Source: Ostrinia nubilalis
Lineage: Eukaryota > Arthropoda > Insecta > Lepidoptera > Crambidae
DNA: 64,000 bases
Reading direction: 5' to 3'
Assembly: GCF_963855985.1 (NCBI RefSeq)
Contig: NC_087104.1
Location: forward strand, 14,942,001-15,006,000
Made by a program: the position numbers and the translations under genes. Below the pieces are notes generated by a model, which saw only the letters and a program-made list of their open reading frames with translations, searched no databases and had not been told where the DNA came from. Every line of letters starts with the position of its first letter. Positions within the stretch are counted from its first letter, which is position 1. Below, in pieces: positions 1 to 10,737 of this stretch.

Positions 1-1478
1 TTCTCTATGCAATTATTGAATATTATCGCTAACTGTGGGGAAATTATATCAATAATGTGTTTGACTATCTTGACAGAGATGCCCCAGATATCAGTTGTAC
101 TCTTTGCGTTTAAAAGATTAAAAGTTTTAGTGATATCTAATGGAGTAATATGTTTAAAAGAGAAGTGCGAGTCACAGGGTGTCACGTGGGTTTTCAATAT
201 TTCTTCGGCCTCGGAGGGAGATGACTTTAAGTTGGCAGTTGTTGCTGAAGCTATATTACCAAAAAATTTGTCAAAAGCTTCCGCTACATCTTTATCTGCA
301 GATATCAAATTATCGTGAACTTTGAGAGAAAAGTCATTATCTTTTGGTTTTAGTTTACCAGTCTCTCGGTTGATAACATTCCAAGTTTCTTTTATTTTAT
401 TACTGGCGTTCCCTATCTTGTCCCGAATATAAAAAGACTTAGCCATGAAGCAAACTTTCTTAAAAATTTTTGAATACTTTTTTACATGCTCAAGAAAAGA
501 TATACTATTATTATACTTTTTCATGCCATAAAGTTCATATAACGTATTTCGACTTTTGTATATTCCCTTGGTAGCCCAGTCACTAAACTTTGATTTGGTA
601 TTTGGTTTTAATGGCTTTACCGTAAAAACTTTGTCATGTTCGGTTTTAATACATTCGAAAAGGTTATTGTAAAGAGCATCTGGGTCTCCCTGCACATACG
701 GGACTAAATGCAATTTATTTTCAAGATTATTTTTAAAACGTTCTAGACGACTAATGGTTACAGGTCTACATACGGCATTTTTTTTACTTTTATTATTCAA
801 ATTATTACAAATAAATTCTACTTTAATACCACAGTGATCTGACGTAAGATTGTGTATGACAGCTTTATTGTCAGGGACACAGCTAGAGAAAATATTATCT
901 AGACAAGTAGCTGTGGTTTCCGTAATTCTAGTTGGTTCCTTAAATTGACTAAACAAGTTAAATGACTGAAAAAGGGAAAGTAGTCTTACAGAATATGATG
1001 ATGAGCTATCTAGTAAATTGACGTTAAAATCTCCACAAACTAAGACCTTTTTGTTGCTGTTACAAGTTTTATTAAGAGCATCCTCAATAGCCGCTTCAAA
1101 AATACCAAAGTCCCCAGAAGGGGGTCTATACACACATACAATGATGTAACTCTCAAGCTCGACACAGGAAATTTCGACAACACGCTCAACTGATAGCCCT
1201 ACTACATCTTTGCGTTCTTTATATTTAATATTATTATTCACAAATATTAAGGAGCCTCCGTGAATGGCAGACTTCCTGAAAAACGCGCTACTTAGCTGAT
1301 AATTATCTATATGAAAAGAGCTTTCATATTTCTTTAGCCAGTGTTCGGTAATACACATTACATTAATATCAAAACTTTTTAAGAATAGCTCTATTTCTAA
1401 GACTTTGCTGGCCAAGCCTTGAATATTTTGATGAACAATCTTGAATGTTCCGGGCTTGGCCTTTGTCGAGTGCCTCAG
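1..1478 (-). CDS. LINE ORF2, partial: APE endonuclease plus start of reverse transcriptase (CR1-like)
   Basis: Read on the minus strand from 1478, the frame stays open for about 490 codons to the window edge, so the protein is truncated only by the window. Near the start it has HQNIQGL (Asn18), then ITEHWL (Glu45), RPPSGD, CGDFNVNLL and TSDHCGI, the ordered motifs of the apurinic-type endonuclease that nicks target DNA in non-LTR retrotransposons. A spacer follows, then DIWGISVKIVK, which matches the first conserved block of LINE reverse transcriptases. The catalytic palm would lie beyond the left edge. No ATG precedes the endonuclease: the first Met is residue 41, after the catalytic Asn. 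The frame overlaps the end of ORF1 in the -1 register, which suggests expression as a fusion by ribosomal frameshifting. The CR1-like assignment rests on the partner ORF1. Confidence 0.88.
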   Translation of the reverse strand, partial: MRHSTKAKPGTFKIVHQNIQGLASKVLEIELFLKSFDINVMCITEHWLKKYESSFHIDNYQLSSAFFRKSAIHGGSLIFVNNNIKYKERKDVVGLSVERVVEISCVELESYIIVCVYRPPSGDFGIFEAAIEDALNKTCNSNKKVLVCGDFNVNLLDSSSSYSVRLLSLFQSFNLFSQFKEPTRITETTATCLDNIFSSCVPDNKAVIHNLTSDHCGIKVEFICNNLNNKSKKNAVCRPVTISRLERFKNNLENKLHLVPYVQGDPDALYNNLFECIKTEHDKVFTVKPLKPNTKSKFSDWATKGIYKSRNTLYELYGMKKYNNSISFLEHVKKYSKIFKKVCFMAKSFYIRDKIGNASNKIKETWNVINRETGKLKPKDNDFSLKVHDNLISADKDVAEAFDKFFGNIASATTANLKSSPSEAEEILKTHVTPCDSHFSFKHITPLDITKTFNLLNAKSTTDIWGISVKIVKHIIDIISPQLAIIFNNCIE

Positions 1479-3073
1479 TTTAAACAACTAGTAGTAGGTA
1501 CAGTCATAATATTGTTACTATTTACATACTGAGATATCAAATTATTAGTACCCTGACTATGATCAGTTTTATGAATATAATTACATTTAATATTGTATGC
1601 AAACAATGAGGCTAATTTATTCTTAAATTTTGTAGAGAGATACATTGTATCTACAGTCAACTTAAAGCTAGAAATAAATTTATTTACGTCAAAAAGTAAA
1701 AGTGCGTCGCTATGACGATAAGTCAAGTTATACATAAGTATATTTAAATCAAATATGTTCTTGTTTATCTTATTTAGATTATACCCTGAATTTACATAGG
1801 GTAAAGTACACAAAATTATCTTAAATTTTAACCTATTTTGCAAATTTAATAGTTGGTCAATATTTTGAATTATACTCTTTTTATCTACAGAGTAACTATT
1901 ACCATACATTATAATTACATTGGAGTTCTCATCTAATTCTTGGTTTTTACCAATTTCGTGAATTATCTCTGTCAGAAACCTGCCTGGATAGCAATAATTC
2001 AAGACCTGTGTATTCAAGTGCTCCCTGAGCATAGAACCTAACCCCTGACCAAGCTGATCAGAATAAATAAAGGTTTTCCCTCCATTACCGGTATCACTAA
2101 TTTTTTTAAACAAGGCAGTTTCATTAGTTTGGGATTCAATGAATAATATTATGTCCTGCGCCGGCTCAGTTTGAATAGACTTTGGTATTATAGTGGGCTG
2201 AAGGCCATTAATACAGTTACAAGACTGTTTTTTTGATAAGGACTCAAAACGCTCAGTGTTGTAATTGCATAGGTCAACAAGTTTGGAAGTGGCCAGTACA
2301 TGTTCATTGATTTGTTTCTGTGCAATTTCATATCGAGATTTGAACTGTTTAAGATAAAGTTCCAAGTCATCTATTTTTTCATGTAAGATTAAAGTATTAT
2401 CATCGTACAACTTTTTGTTTTGTTCTATTTTTAAGTTGTATGATTTAAGCTTTTCTTTTAAAAGATTTTTTTCTTTCATTAGAATTGACTGTTTAGGTAA
2501 ACTACGTTGAAATTTAATTAATTTTTTGCATTTTTTGATAAATTTCTTGATTTTAATATATTTTTTAAGTTTATTATTACTATTAAATTGATATTTTACT
2601 GCTGGACCGGAACAGGACACATCACAGGTCAAGTCTATTATGGGTATAGTTGGATTCTTCGATTCATGATCATTGTTCATCAATTCATTATACAGGCTAA
2701 CGGTTGAGTTGAATTCTTGAGCCTGTTTTTCTTTCTCCATAGATTTTATGGTTTTATGTGACTCACATAGGCTCTTTTCGAGGTCATGGATGCGATCCAA
2801 AGCCTGCTCATGAGTGTTGTTGCATTCACTGAAGGAATTCACCGTTTGTTGCAATTTCAAACATTGTTCCGCGAGGTCCAGATATTTGCCATGAAGCTCG
2901 GCAAGCTCATTCTTCAGTTGTGAGTTCCTGTTTACAACTTTTTGAATCTCCTGTTCACTGTCTTCACGTTCCCGGAGAAGCTGGTCGCTGACCTCTCGTG
3001 AAGCTTTGAGGTCCAGGAGAGCCTGCCTCAACTTAACTTCCATGTCCTTCATGGTGGCCTTACGGGTCAACAT
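1475..3073 (-). CDS. LINE ORF1: coiled coil plus SGNH/esterase-like domain (CR1-like), 532 residues
   Basis: This intact frame runs from ATG at 3073 to TGA at 1477-1475. An in-frame stop lies just upstream of the ATG. Residues 1-120 are heptad-rich and charged, typical of a coiled coil. A Lys-rich basic patch follows at about 168-190 and a second coil at about 200-260. Residues 330-490 resemble the SGNH esterase of CR1-type ORF1 proteins: FIYSDQLGQGLG (Ser338) as block I and IIMYGNS (Gly391, Asn392) as block III. In the expected catalytic His block I read LTVDTMYLS, so the His seems to be replaced. No PHD finger is visible. CR1 ORF1 proteins are thought to bind element RNA and perhaps lipids; the role here is inferred. 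The partner ORF2 starts within its last codons in the -1 frame. Confidence 0.85.
   Translation of the reverse strand: MLTRKATMKDMEVKLRQALLDLKASREVSDQLLREREDSEQEIQKVVNRNSQLKNELAELHGKYLDLAEQCLKLQQTVNSFSECNNTHEQALDRIHDLEKSLCESHKTIKSMEKEKQAQEFNSTVSLYNELMNNDHESKNPTIPIIDLTCDVSCSGPAVKYQFNSNNKLKKYIKIKKFIKKCKKLIKFQRSLPKQSILMKEKNLLKEKLKSYNLKIEQNKKLYDDNTLILHEKIDDLELYLKQFKSRYEIAQKQINEHVLATSKLVDLCNYNTERFESLSKKQSCNCINGLQPTIIPKSIQTEPAQDIILFIESQTNETALFKKISDTGNGGKTFIYSDQLGQGLGSMLREHLNTQVLNYCYPGRFLTEIIHEIGKNQELDENSNVIIMYGNSYSVDKKSIIQNIDQLLNLQNRLKFKIILCTLPYVNSGYNLNKINKNIFDLNILMYNLTYRHSDALLLFDVNKFISSFKLTVDTMYLSTKFKNKLASLFAYNIKCNYIHKTDHSQGTNNLISQYVNSNNIMTVPTTSCLN
1478..1484 (-). promoter_or_regulatory. Candidate -1 ribosomal frameshift site between LINE ORF1 and ORF2
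   Basis: On the minus strand the heptamer T TTA AAC occupies the last two sense codons of ORF1 and is followed at once by TGA (1477-1475). Slipping one base back gives TTT AAA and then CTG AGG CAC, which is exactly the ORF2 frame. The heptamer fits the X XXY YYZ rule. Downstream, GGCTTGGCC (1453-1461) and GGCCAAGCC (1410-1418) form a perfect 9-bp stem with a 34-nt loop. The stem begins 16 nt after the heptamer, longer than the usual 5-9 nt spacer, so its role as a stimulator is uncertain. Confidence 0.65.
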
Positions 3074-3909
3074 CCTTGAAGCTTGTTGCAGTGAAGTTTA
3101 CCAATGGAAATAGGATTTTGTGTAGCGATCCCGATCGAAGAACCGAGAAAAAAAAATACAAAAAAAGGGTTTTAGTGATCTTAGCAATAACAGTAGGTGA
3201 TAGACTATTAGGGATCTGTATTTGAATACTATCTTATTATCATTTAAAAGTCTTATTACAGAAAATAACCAATTTATAAAGTTAAGCTAAATTGTGTGGG
3301 TAGGATTTTTTGTCAAGGTTAAATAACTCTTCTACTTATATCCACTAAAATAAAATATATTTTACACGAATTGTGTTATTCTACAGATTAAAGTTTAAAA
3401 CTGAGTAATTAAAAGGCAAAATATGAATATTTACATGAAAACATAACCTCAACGTTGGGAATTGTAATGTTTTATTTTTAGTGTATAATGCAAAATACAT
3501 GTAATTTACCTATAGATATTAGTTAATTAATGAATAAAAACAATACTCCCCTGTTAATTTGTTCCGTAAATTTGAATTTATGAAGATTTTTCGTTGACAG
3601 CTGACGAAATTTTGTCTTCACTTTTTTGTCTTAAATATTAAATATTTTCGTCGGATAACACTCGTATACATTATTTATACGATAAACAATTGATTTCAGT
3701 ATATTTTATCACAATATTACACGAAATTATAGTAAATTAACATTAAAAATTTGACCCCGTTAAAATTACGCGTCTGACAGCTAGGGATGCCAGCGCAAAA
3801 AAAAAAAAAAAAAACTAGTTGACACAGAATAGCTACAGATTAGATTTTATCAACTCTGCGGTGAGAGGTTAGGCAGAATAATATTGTTATTGACTACAAG
3901 CTCATGTCA
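3074..3909. other. Upstream flank of the CR1-like LINE and AT-rich DNA
   Basis: The first part probably contains the LINE 5' untranslated region, but I cannot place its end. The A-rich run near 3147-3167 is a possible boundary. The remainder is AT-rich with a run of about 19 A at 3797-3815. I see no coding potential or other repeat family. Confidence 0.4.
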
Positions 3910-4105
3910 TCCTACTAATATTATATGCGAAAGTTTGGATGTCTGGATGGATGTTTGTTACTCTTTCACACAAAAACTACTGAACGGATTTCAATGAAAC
4001 TTTACAGTATTATTGTTTATAGCCCAGAATAACATTAAGCTTTTAATTTATGACGGTATGTGACAAACTAAATTTCACGCGGGTGAAGCCGCCGGCAAAA
4101 GCTAG
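3910..4105 (+). mobile_element. Non-autonomous Helitron, complete, 196 bp
   Basis: The element starts with TC (TCCTACTAATATTATATGCG) and ends with CTAG. It is preceded by A and followed by T, the A/T insertion site of Helitrons. A GC-rich segment with hairpin potential (GCGGGTGAAGCCGCCGGC) lies just before the CTAG end, as expected for the Helitron termination hairpin. The internal text about new adults 'ACTACTGAACGGATTTCAAT' is typical of the abundant lepidopteran family. It has no coding capacity and would be mobilised in trans by an autonomous element. Confidence 0.75.
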
Positions 4106-5939
4106 TTTACTATAAAAATACATCGTCGTGTTGTAATACAATTCGTTTTAATTAAATGAATTTTAGTAGGTCTCCGATTTGCAATTTGAGAAGAACACTG
4201 CTAATATAAATGGAATCCTGTGTAATTGCGTGGGCGCTGATACATTTACAGTCAGACTTACGAGAGTCTACGACTGAAATTACGTGGATTACAAATCTTA
4301 GGCATCTGAAATAACAATGTTAAATTAAAACATTTTGACACAATTTAAATACTTAAGTTTCAGTCAGCTTAAAGGACAATACCTCACAAAAGCTCTGGTT
4401 TACATTCAAAAGAGGTCGCTTCGACCCTCATGTGCTTAATTACGTCACGAGTTGACAAACTCAAACGAATCTGTTTGATGTCGCGGACACGAATGTTTAA
4501 GGTTTCAACGATAAATACAGAAGTTAAGCGATCCCCGCAAAGAGACGGCATTTTTTATACCGAGAACATCCACCAACGCAGCCCTTTGCAGTACAATTCC
4601 GTTCTGATATTAAAAAGAAATTCCTACAATTCATTTGCACAAAACGTGATACAATGGCAAATATAATTCTCATAAAAGATATCATTATCAAAGTTTTCGT
4701 TTCATTTAGTAGAAGAGTTTAATATTATGCTGTAGGTATGTGAATAACATTTTAGTTGTAAATCCTGGTTTAAATGAAGCGTAAGTACCTTAATAACAAT
4801 ATAATGAGTTGTTAAGTCAATTGAAACGTCTGTATTTTAGTAATTTTGTTCAGCAATTGTGAGAATTATTTAAAAATTCATTCAGTTTTTATCGCGGGCA
4901 GTTTGCTTATGTGAATGTCAATATTTCATCTCTGAATTATGAAGAATGTAAATCGACAAATAGCAGTGCACATTTCTCTCAGCATTACCCGGGCGTGTAC
5001 CCGAGCTTATTGTGCCGTTTTTGAGAGTTTTGTTTATGTGCAAACACACTGCTGCGCGACTCGCGCGGGCTTGCATCTTAAATGTTTGCTGGAATTTGTT
5101 TGGCTTTGTTTAAAATTGCTTCAGTTTTGCACGAAATAAAAACTGAATATGTAGTTATTTCAGCTCGTATCTTATCATATTGTCCTCTCTCATTGCTCTG
5201 AAGTACCTAGTGACTATTATCTATTTACATATCGACAGTCTACAAATAAGATTAGGCGTGCGTAGCATGTTTGTATTTTCCTTAGATCTTGTTATAAGTA
5301 GGGATAACTGATGTGTCAGATTCTTTGTGATAGTTGTCCAAGTATCAATATAACCAACACCAGTAATAAAAACTACAATTACTCTTGATGTACCTCTACA
5401 TTCTGAATGAATAAAAAGTTAATTCACATTTGTAACTTTATTTACTTTGTGTTTTGTTTACGCAGTAAGAGCATCCCCGGAAGGCACAAACTTCGTAACC
5501 ATTATTAGAAACAAGTTATTCCATTTTCTTCTCCAAAAAGTGTCCGCCGCAGAACGTTTAGGGAAGTTTTTAAATTAACCCTTCGGAAGCGAGTGGTTGC
5601 AATTTTTCTAACTCGACGTTACTTTCCGCGTAATTAAAAATGTTACTACAGCATCCAGCTGTACTTGCACCAGCGGCCGAGGGTAGGCTCTGTTTTGTAT
5701 TTTGTAACTGATCCAGGTCGTAATTATGCGGAATTTTCCGACGTTTTTTTTAGAAAATTATTATCTAAAAGCTTGAATGGTTGCTACCTAATAACAACTT
5801 TTTTTAGTAATTAAAATGGTTTTGAACGTATAGTGTTAAAAATTTAAAACATGCATATTGTTACAGGTAAGTCGAGCACGAGTTTCTTCTAATGTTACGT
5901 GAGTTTTATTATAAGTTTCTTATTTACTTTACTTTTTAG
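4106..5939. other. Non-coding stretch, no recognised feature
   Basis: The sequence is AT-rich with short open frames only (for example 4430-4666 and 4939-5139) that show no family motif. A strong splice-donor-like match, ACAG/GTAAGT, occurs at 5863-5872, 73 bp before an acceptor-like TTTTTAG at 5939. See the ORF entry that follows. Confidence 0.5.
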
Positions 5940-6314
5940 GATTTAACTGTGGCTATTTCTGTGTCAATCATTACACCAAGCTCAATTGCTAACATTAGTA
6001 AAGCAGCTAACGAGAATAATGTTCCTCGTCCAAAAATAGACCTGGCGAAGCGAGGTCGTCTTATACAAATGGCTTTAATTTATCTTGTTGTACGGATATT
6101 TTTAGATCTAGAATACAAAGGCAAAGGCCTCTATCGCAAAGAAATGATCCGCCTGATGGAAAGTGGCAGTTCTCATAAAGAATATAAACCGATTGATGAC
6201 CTTCATATTTTTACTTTTATCGCCCCAGGTAATTATTTCATTTCATCGCCCCGCGTCAATCTGCCGTCAATGTATTTCTTCTTCGAAGGCCGCGACCCGC
6301 ATAATTTTAACTAG
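5940..6314 (+). other. Orphan open frame with splice-like borders, possible exon
   Basis: An open frame of about 124 codons begins after TTTACTTTTTAG (an acceptor-like site) and ends at TAG 6312-6314. Within it, CCCCAG/GTAATT near 6228 resembles a splice donor, so a 289-bp internal exon is conceivable. The translation contains PRPKIDLAKRGRLIQMALIY, a hydrophobic stretch, and KGLYRKEMIRLMESG. I recognise no family. The upstream donor-like site would join it in a different frame from the only nearby ATG, which weakens the exon model. A chance open frame or a remnant of an unknown element is equally possible. Confidence 0.25.
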
Positions 6315-9099
6315 AGATAGAGTGAGACAGTTCTTGGAAAAAAGATACAGTGACTGACCTTTTGTAGAAAATAATATCAAATTGGTATATGAAAACCGAC
6401 TTGTTATAAATTATTCCTCATGTTTGGGATATCAAGTTTCTTGTTTATTATTCTACCAAGAAAAAATATGAAATTCTTGAAACATATCATTTCATTAGGG
6501 ATGTACGTAATATCAAAAATATAATTTAATATTTTGACAAGAAAAATGTTTAGAAGAGGCGAAGTTACGGCTTCTCCTTGTTGAAATATAAATTAAGTAT
6601 ATTAAAGGTCTAATTACGGAGGAACATGGCGCCGGCGGTCACTTTGCGCGTATTTACTGCGTTCGTGACGAACCTTTTTCCTTTTATTTGCGCGGCTCGC
6701 CGATTTTATGAGCTTCTGTATTGTGTCCGGAGCTTTATCTGAAGAGGAAAAATGAAAGCGTTTTTTTAAATAGCGGGAAATTGGCAATAAAACTGGCCAA
6801 TTTAGGGTAGCGGAGATAATGGAGATGTCAACTACATTTTTGTTGTGTTTATATACCTACCATACAATATTTTTTTTAGTGCAAATCGCAATAAAAACTA
6901 TTTTGAGGAATAACCATTAGCCTTCGTAAATTGTGTCGCCCTCGTTTTAGAGACATTAAAAGTGTTTTACGTCCATTGACCGCAGTCGCAGCAAAAATCC
7001 TTAAATGCAGGCCCTCCACGCAGCCGCGGAGATGCAAACCTTTTGTTTTAGCTCGCTCCGCTCATTCCGCTCTCCCGCTCATTCCGCTCTCTTCGCTTAT
7101 TTGCGCGCTCGGCTCGTTTAATTGCGCTGCGAGGGTCGCTTGCGCGGTAAGGGCTGCAGTGGTTTGTTGTGGCTCAGCTCAGCTGCATCTGTTCAATTTA
7201 AAATTGGTATTAAAATTATATTTCATTTGCCTTGTATCTACATTTGCACAGTAATATTATTATTTATTATTAAGGCTGGAGCAAGATTAACGCAACCGAA
7301 CGGCATCCAAAATCAGCTTACAAAATATACCCAGATTGAACTCGTCATTGGAACGATTTTCGAAGATTCCAGATACTGTAGACCTTGCTTTTAAGCCAAA
7401 CTAGCAAATAGTGATTTTGCGGCTGAGATTCAAATTTTGTTTAACAGTTCGTTCACAGATTTACATAAGATAGAGTAAAAAAATTAAGAACGTACCTATT
7501 GGTGAGTGTTAGCAATTTCTTCAATCTTCCAACAAGATACTAATCTTTACGTTATTGTGACTGATGTAGACTGTTTTAAACGGAACTTAAACACTGGCAC
7601 GGCGAAAGCGCTCGTAGTAATAACTCGTAATATACAAGATGCATATAAAGACTTATCATAATTGTTCTTATTTGGCCGGGTATTTTGTGCATATCAGCAG
7701 CAGGTGTGTGTGTTAGTGTCGTTCATTAATATTATTGCCACCGCGTGACGCGAGGGCGAGCCTTGCTCTGCGATCAATCTCGGCAACAATATATCTTGCG
7801 CCTGACACTGGAGATCCCCCGAGATGGACAGCCCTGCTGCCAGGGGCGTGCAACCTTTCTTGGAAATTGATCATTTATCAATTTAATAATCGGAAACAGG
7901 TTGTGCGGGAACGCAACGGTCGGGTTACGTTAAGGTCCCAATTTGGTTTGTGATAAAAGGTATGGCTTGCGGTACACAGTTTAATAATGTGAATAACAAT
8001 ATAGGCATTTCCTAAATGATTTTTGGAAAAAGCTATGACTTCATGCTAATCAAAAGCATTGTACTGGTACAGCGGATTTGATTTTGATTAAAGCTTGATT
8101 AAAAGCAGGCACCTACTTTTCAAGTAGAACGAAACAAAACCCAGTAAACTATACCACTTTTACTAAGTATCATGTTGGGCATCGTCTAACTGGCTAACAG
8201 CTCTCCCGCTGAGCACCGCTGCTCGCTGGCGGGGTCCGAGCGCTCATGAATAATTTAATGGCGGCAATCAGTGCTCCGGGCACTATCGCCTTCTGCTCGC
8301 GCACAGCGTACAGACGCAAGGAGCATTAGACTTCATGATGACTTTAAATCGGGAAAACTGGCGATTGTCCTCAGGCCCTTGACTTTATAATCAATCAATT
8401 CATTTCAACTATAGGCTTTAATAATATAAACTCAGAAAGCAAGCAAGAAAAAACATCTTTAGGCCTGTACCAATTTCGTACGAGTAGACGAAGAAAATGA
8501 CTTCTTGCAAATAGCGGGAATATCAATTACTCAGAAGTGTTTCGTAGATTTGTATTGTTTTTCAAAGGTAAAAATTGTATAGCAAAGCAATCACCTAGTA
8601 GCATAGGTGTTATTGTTGTAGCATGTGCTTACATAAGGACCCGATTAGAGAATTTCGGGCCATATGTGCGAATATTTCGCCTCCTTTTACTATTTTCTGC
8701 TTATATTCTTTTCGCAAAAGAAAACCTTACACTTTAATAATAAAAGTTCGGCAAAAATATCAAGTAGGTCGACAAATAATGCAAAGGCTCCCAAAGTTTC
8801 TCGCTAAAGATCACAGTGAAAGCGCAGATGAAGTTCGCAGTTAAATTGGTTTCTGCCGTTGTTCGCGAGTTTCGGAACTCGCACGTTTTTGCCGGGGACG
8901 TCTCTAATTACGGTTAATAGATAAAACTCTGGAACAAACGTATGTTGGGAACACTGAGAGTGCTCGCCAAATGAAGTTGCTAACAAATTCAATGCTCGAA
9001 ACCACAAACCGGTTCAGGAAAAGGTTAAATGAGATTAAAGCACTGCGCAGTAATTTACGTGAAGGTATATTCTTGTGTAGGTATTTCTCTGTCGTTTCA
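6315..9099. other. Non-coding stretch with a small GC-rich simple-sequence patch
   Basis: Mostly AT-rich, without family motifs. At about 7058-7095 a short duplicated unit built on CGCTCATTCCGCTCTC occurs twice in tandem within a GCTC-rich patch. A GC-rich island lies at about 8195-8300. The open frames here (6931-7254, 7735-7953, 8537-8844) show no domain and look like chance frames. Confidence 0.5.
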
Positions 9100-9102
9100 G
9101 CC

Positions 9103-9250
9103 AAATGACGTTCACTGCTGGACAAAGGCCTTACCCAAGGTTTTCCATAATGAACGGTCCTGCGCTGCCCGTATTCAGGCTCTTCGCGCGACCTTTGCCA
9201 GATCGTCGGTCCACCTATTAGGAGGCCTGCCTACCCCTTTCAGACCCACG
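9103..9250 (-). mobile_element. RTE-like LINE fragment, 3' end of ORF2
   Basis: On the minus strand the text encodes the C-terminal signature seen at several places in this window: a region like RWTDDLAKVA..., then the terminal stretch ending near QQ-TSFG. The plus strand reads GCCAAATGACGTTCACTGCT followed by GGACAAAGGCCTTACCCAAG, the antisense of that end. It is 5'-truncated and mutated, without an open reading frame. The RTE assignment is from memory of insect endonuclease-reverse transcriptase annotations. Confidence 0.7.
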
Positions 9251-10235
9251 ACGAAACTAAACAAGGTAGTAATAAAAAAACTCGATATTCATTATCTTTG
9301 GGGATCAGAGAAAATGAAAATTGAACATTTTCAGTGGTACTATGTTGTTTTCATGGTTTTTCAGGGGGCGTACAATTGTATCATCGTGGGCCCAACTCAT
9401 TCAAAGTCACAATACAAAAAAAATTGATTCGAGGGCATTTAATGCAATTCATAGTCTCATGAACCCCAAAGATTATTTTAATTTCATTAGATCTAAATTG
9501 CGATTTCATTTGCTGGCCTTTTTCGGCCATTTAATATTGCTCAGCAGCGATAGCAAACATTACAAACAGATCGCCATTAAAATAAATTTCTAAGTACTCC
9601 GCAAATGATTTGGGCTGTTCATTACTTTAATTATCTTAAGCTTGATTAGTAGTCTTGCCACGAAATCTTTTTTTTATCCATTTGCCGTCATTTTGATTCG
9701 GGGTTGCCCTCAAAGACGAGAGTGGAGCATCATTCTTGGAGGAGTAAGAATCTTCTAATCTTGCACACATGCCCCATGAACATCTTCCATATCTTACTGT
9801 TCCAGTAACTCCCCAATTGTATCGTAATTAAGGAAAAAAAAATATCTAGCCATTGCAATGTAGTATGTAGTTGGGCCCGCAGTGATACAATTGTGACTTT
9901 ATACTTCTGTGACACTTTTTCTTGAGAATTAACCAAAAATACAAACAAATTTATTCACTGTTACGTAAAACAGTTCATAATTAACTATAAATCACAATAA
10001 TTACATAGCAATGGCATAATTTTAATGTAATTAGAATCACTCACACGCAGCGATACCCTAAACAACAACAACGGCAAAATGAACCCGTTTTAATTTGAAT
10101 CTCGCGGCGCTTGCTGGCTATCTTACTCACACCAATAGATAGAGCATATCCGTCACAATTGTGCGGCTGTGGGCCCGATCACTTACGTCTTAAAATACCG
10201 CCAAAATGTATCTTTAAACTAACGTCACAATTGTG
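9251..10235. other. Repeat-derived stretch with recurring CACAATTGTG/GGGCCC motif
   Basis: The pattern (C/T)ACAATTGT...GGGCCC occurs at about 9371-9400 (plus), 9868-9902 (minus) and 10153-10176 (plus); CACAATTGTG recurs at 10228 with a degenerate GGGCTG. The first two copies face each other about 500 bp apart and may be degenerate inverted ends of an old element. No target duplication is visible. Otherwise there is nothing recognisable. Confidence 0.35.
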
Positions 10236-10239
10236 TTCG

Positions 10240-10520
10240 GCTGGGCTGAAAGGGCTACGCTACTTCTTCCAGCCGGTGGTCGCCACTTAAGAATTTTTCT
10301 GCCCCAACGGCCATCGTCTGTATGAGCTACATAATAATATGTGCCCCGCTCACTGCCACTTGATTTTAGCAATTATGCGAGCTATGTCGGTCACTTTAGT
10401 TCTCCTGCGGATCTCGTCATTTCTGATTCGATCACGCAAGTAGAAGGTAGAAACTCCGAGCATAGTCCGCTCCATCGCCCTTTGGGTGACCTTGAGCCTT
10501 CTTATGAGGCCCAGGTATTT
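10240..10520 (-). pseudogene. RTE-like LINE ORF2 fragment (post-RT region)
   Basis: The minus-strand translation gives KVTQRAMERTMLGVS..., LRDRIRNDEIRRRTKVTDIA and, interrupted, AIKW-AGH, the segment after the reverse-transcriptase palm of RTE-like ORF2 proteins. It is part of a decayed insertion. It lies next to other LINE debris at 9103-9250 in the same orientation, but the order does not match a single continuous copy, so I treat them separately. Confidence 0.75.
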
Positions 10521-10737
10521 CATAAGTAGTCAAAATTAACAAGAAAATATTTCAATGTTAAAACAACGGAGAGTATTTGTCTAATATTGTCATTGAGTAC
10601 ATTCAGATTGGTTTTGAGAACAATAAAAATAATTTGGAGTTTACAGCGCTACTTTAGAAGCATTGTTATTGTCTCTAAATAATGTATTCTATTTCATGCT
10701 TTGATTAAAGTAAATCGAAATCCAGAATTAATAATTA

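Noticed and set aside
7..318. 103-codon plus-strand frame at the left edge
   Set aside because: Lies antisense to the continuous LINE ORF2.
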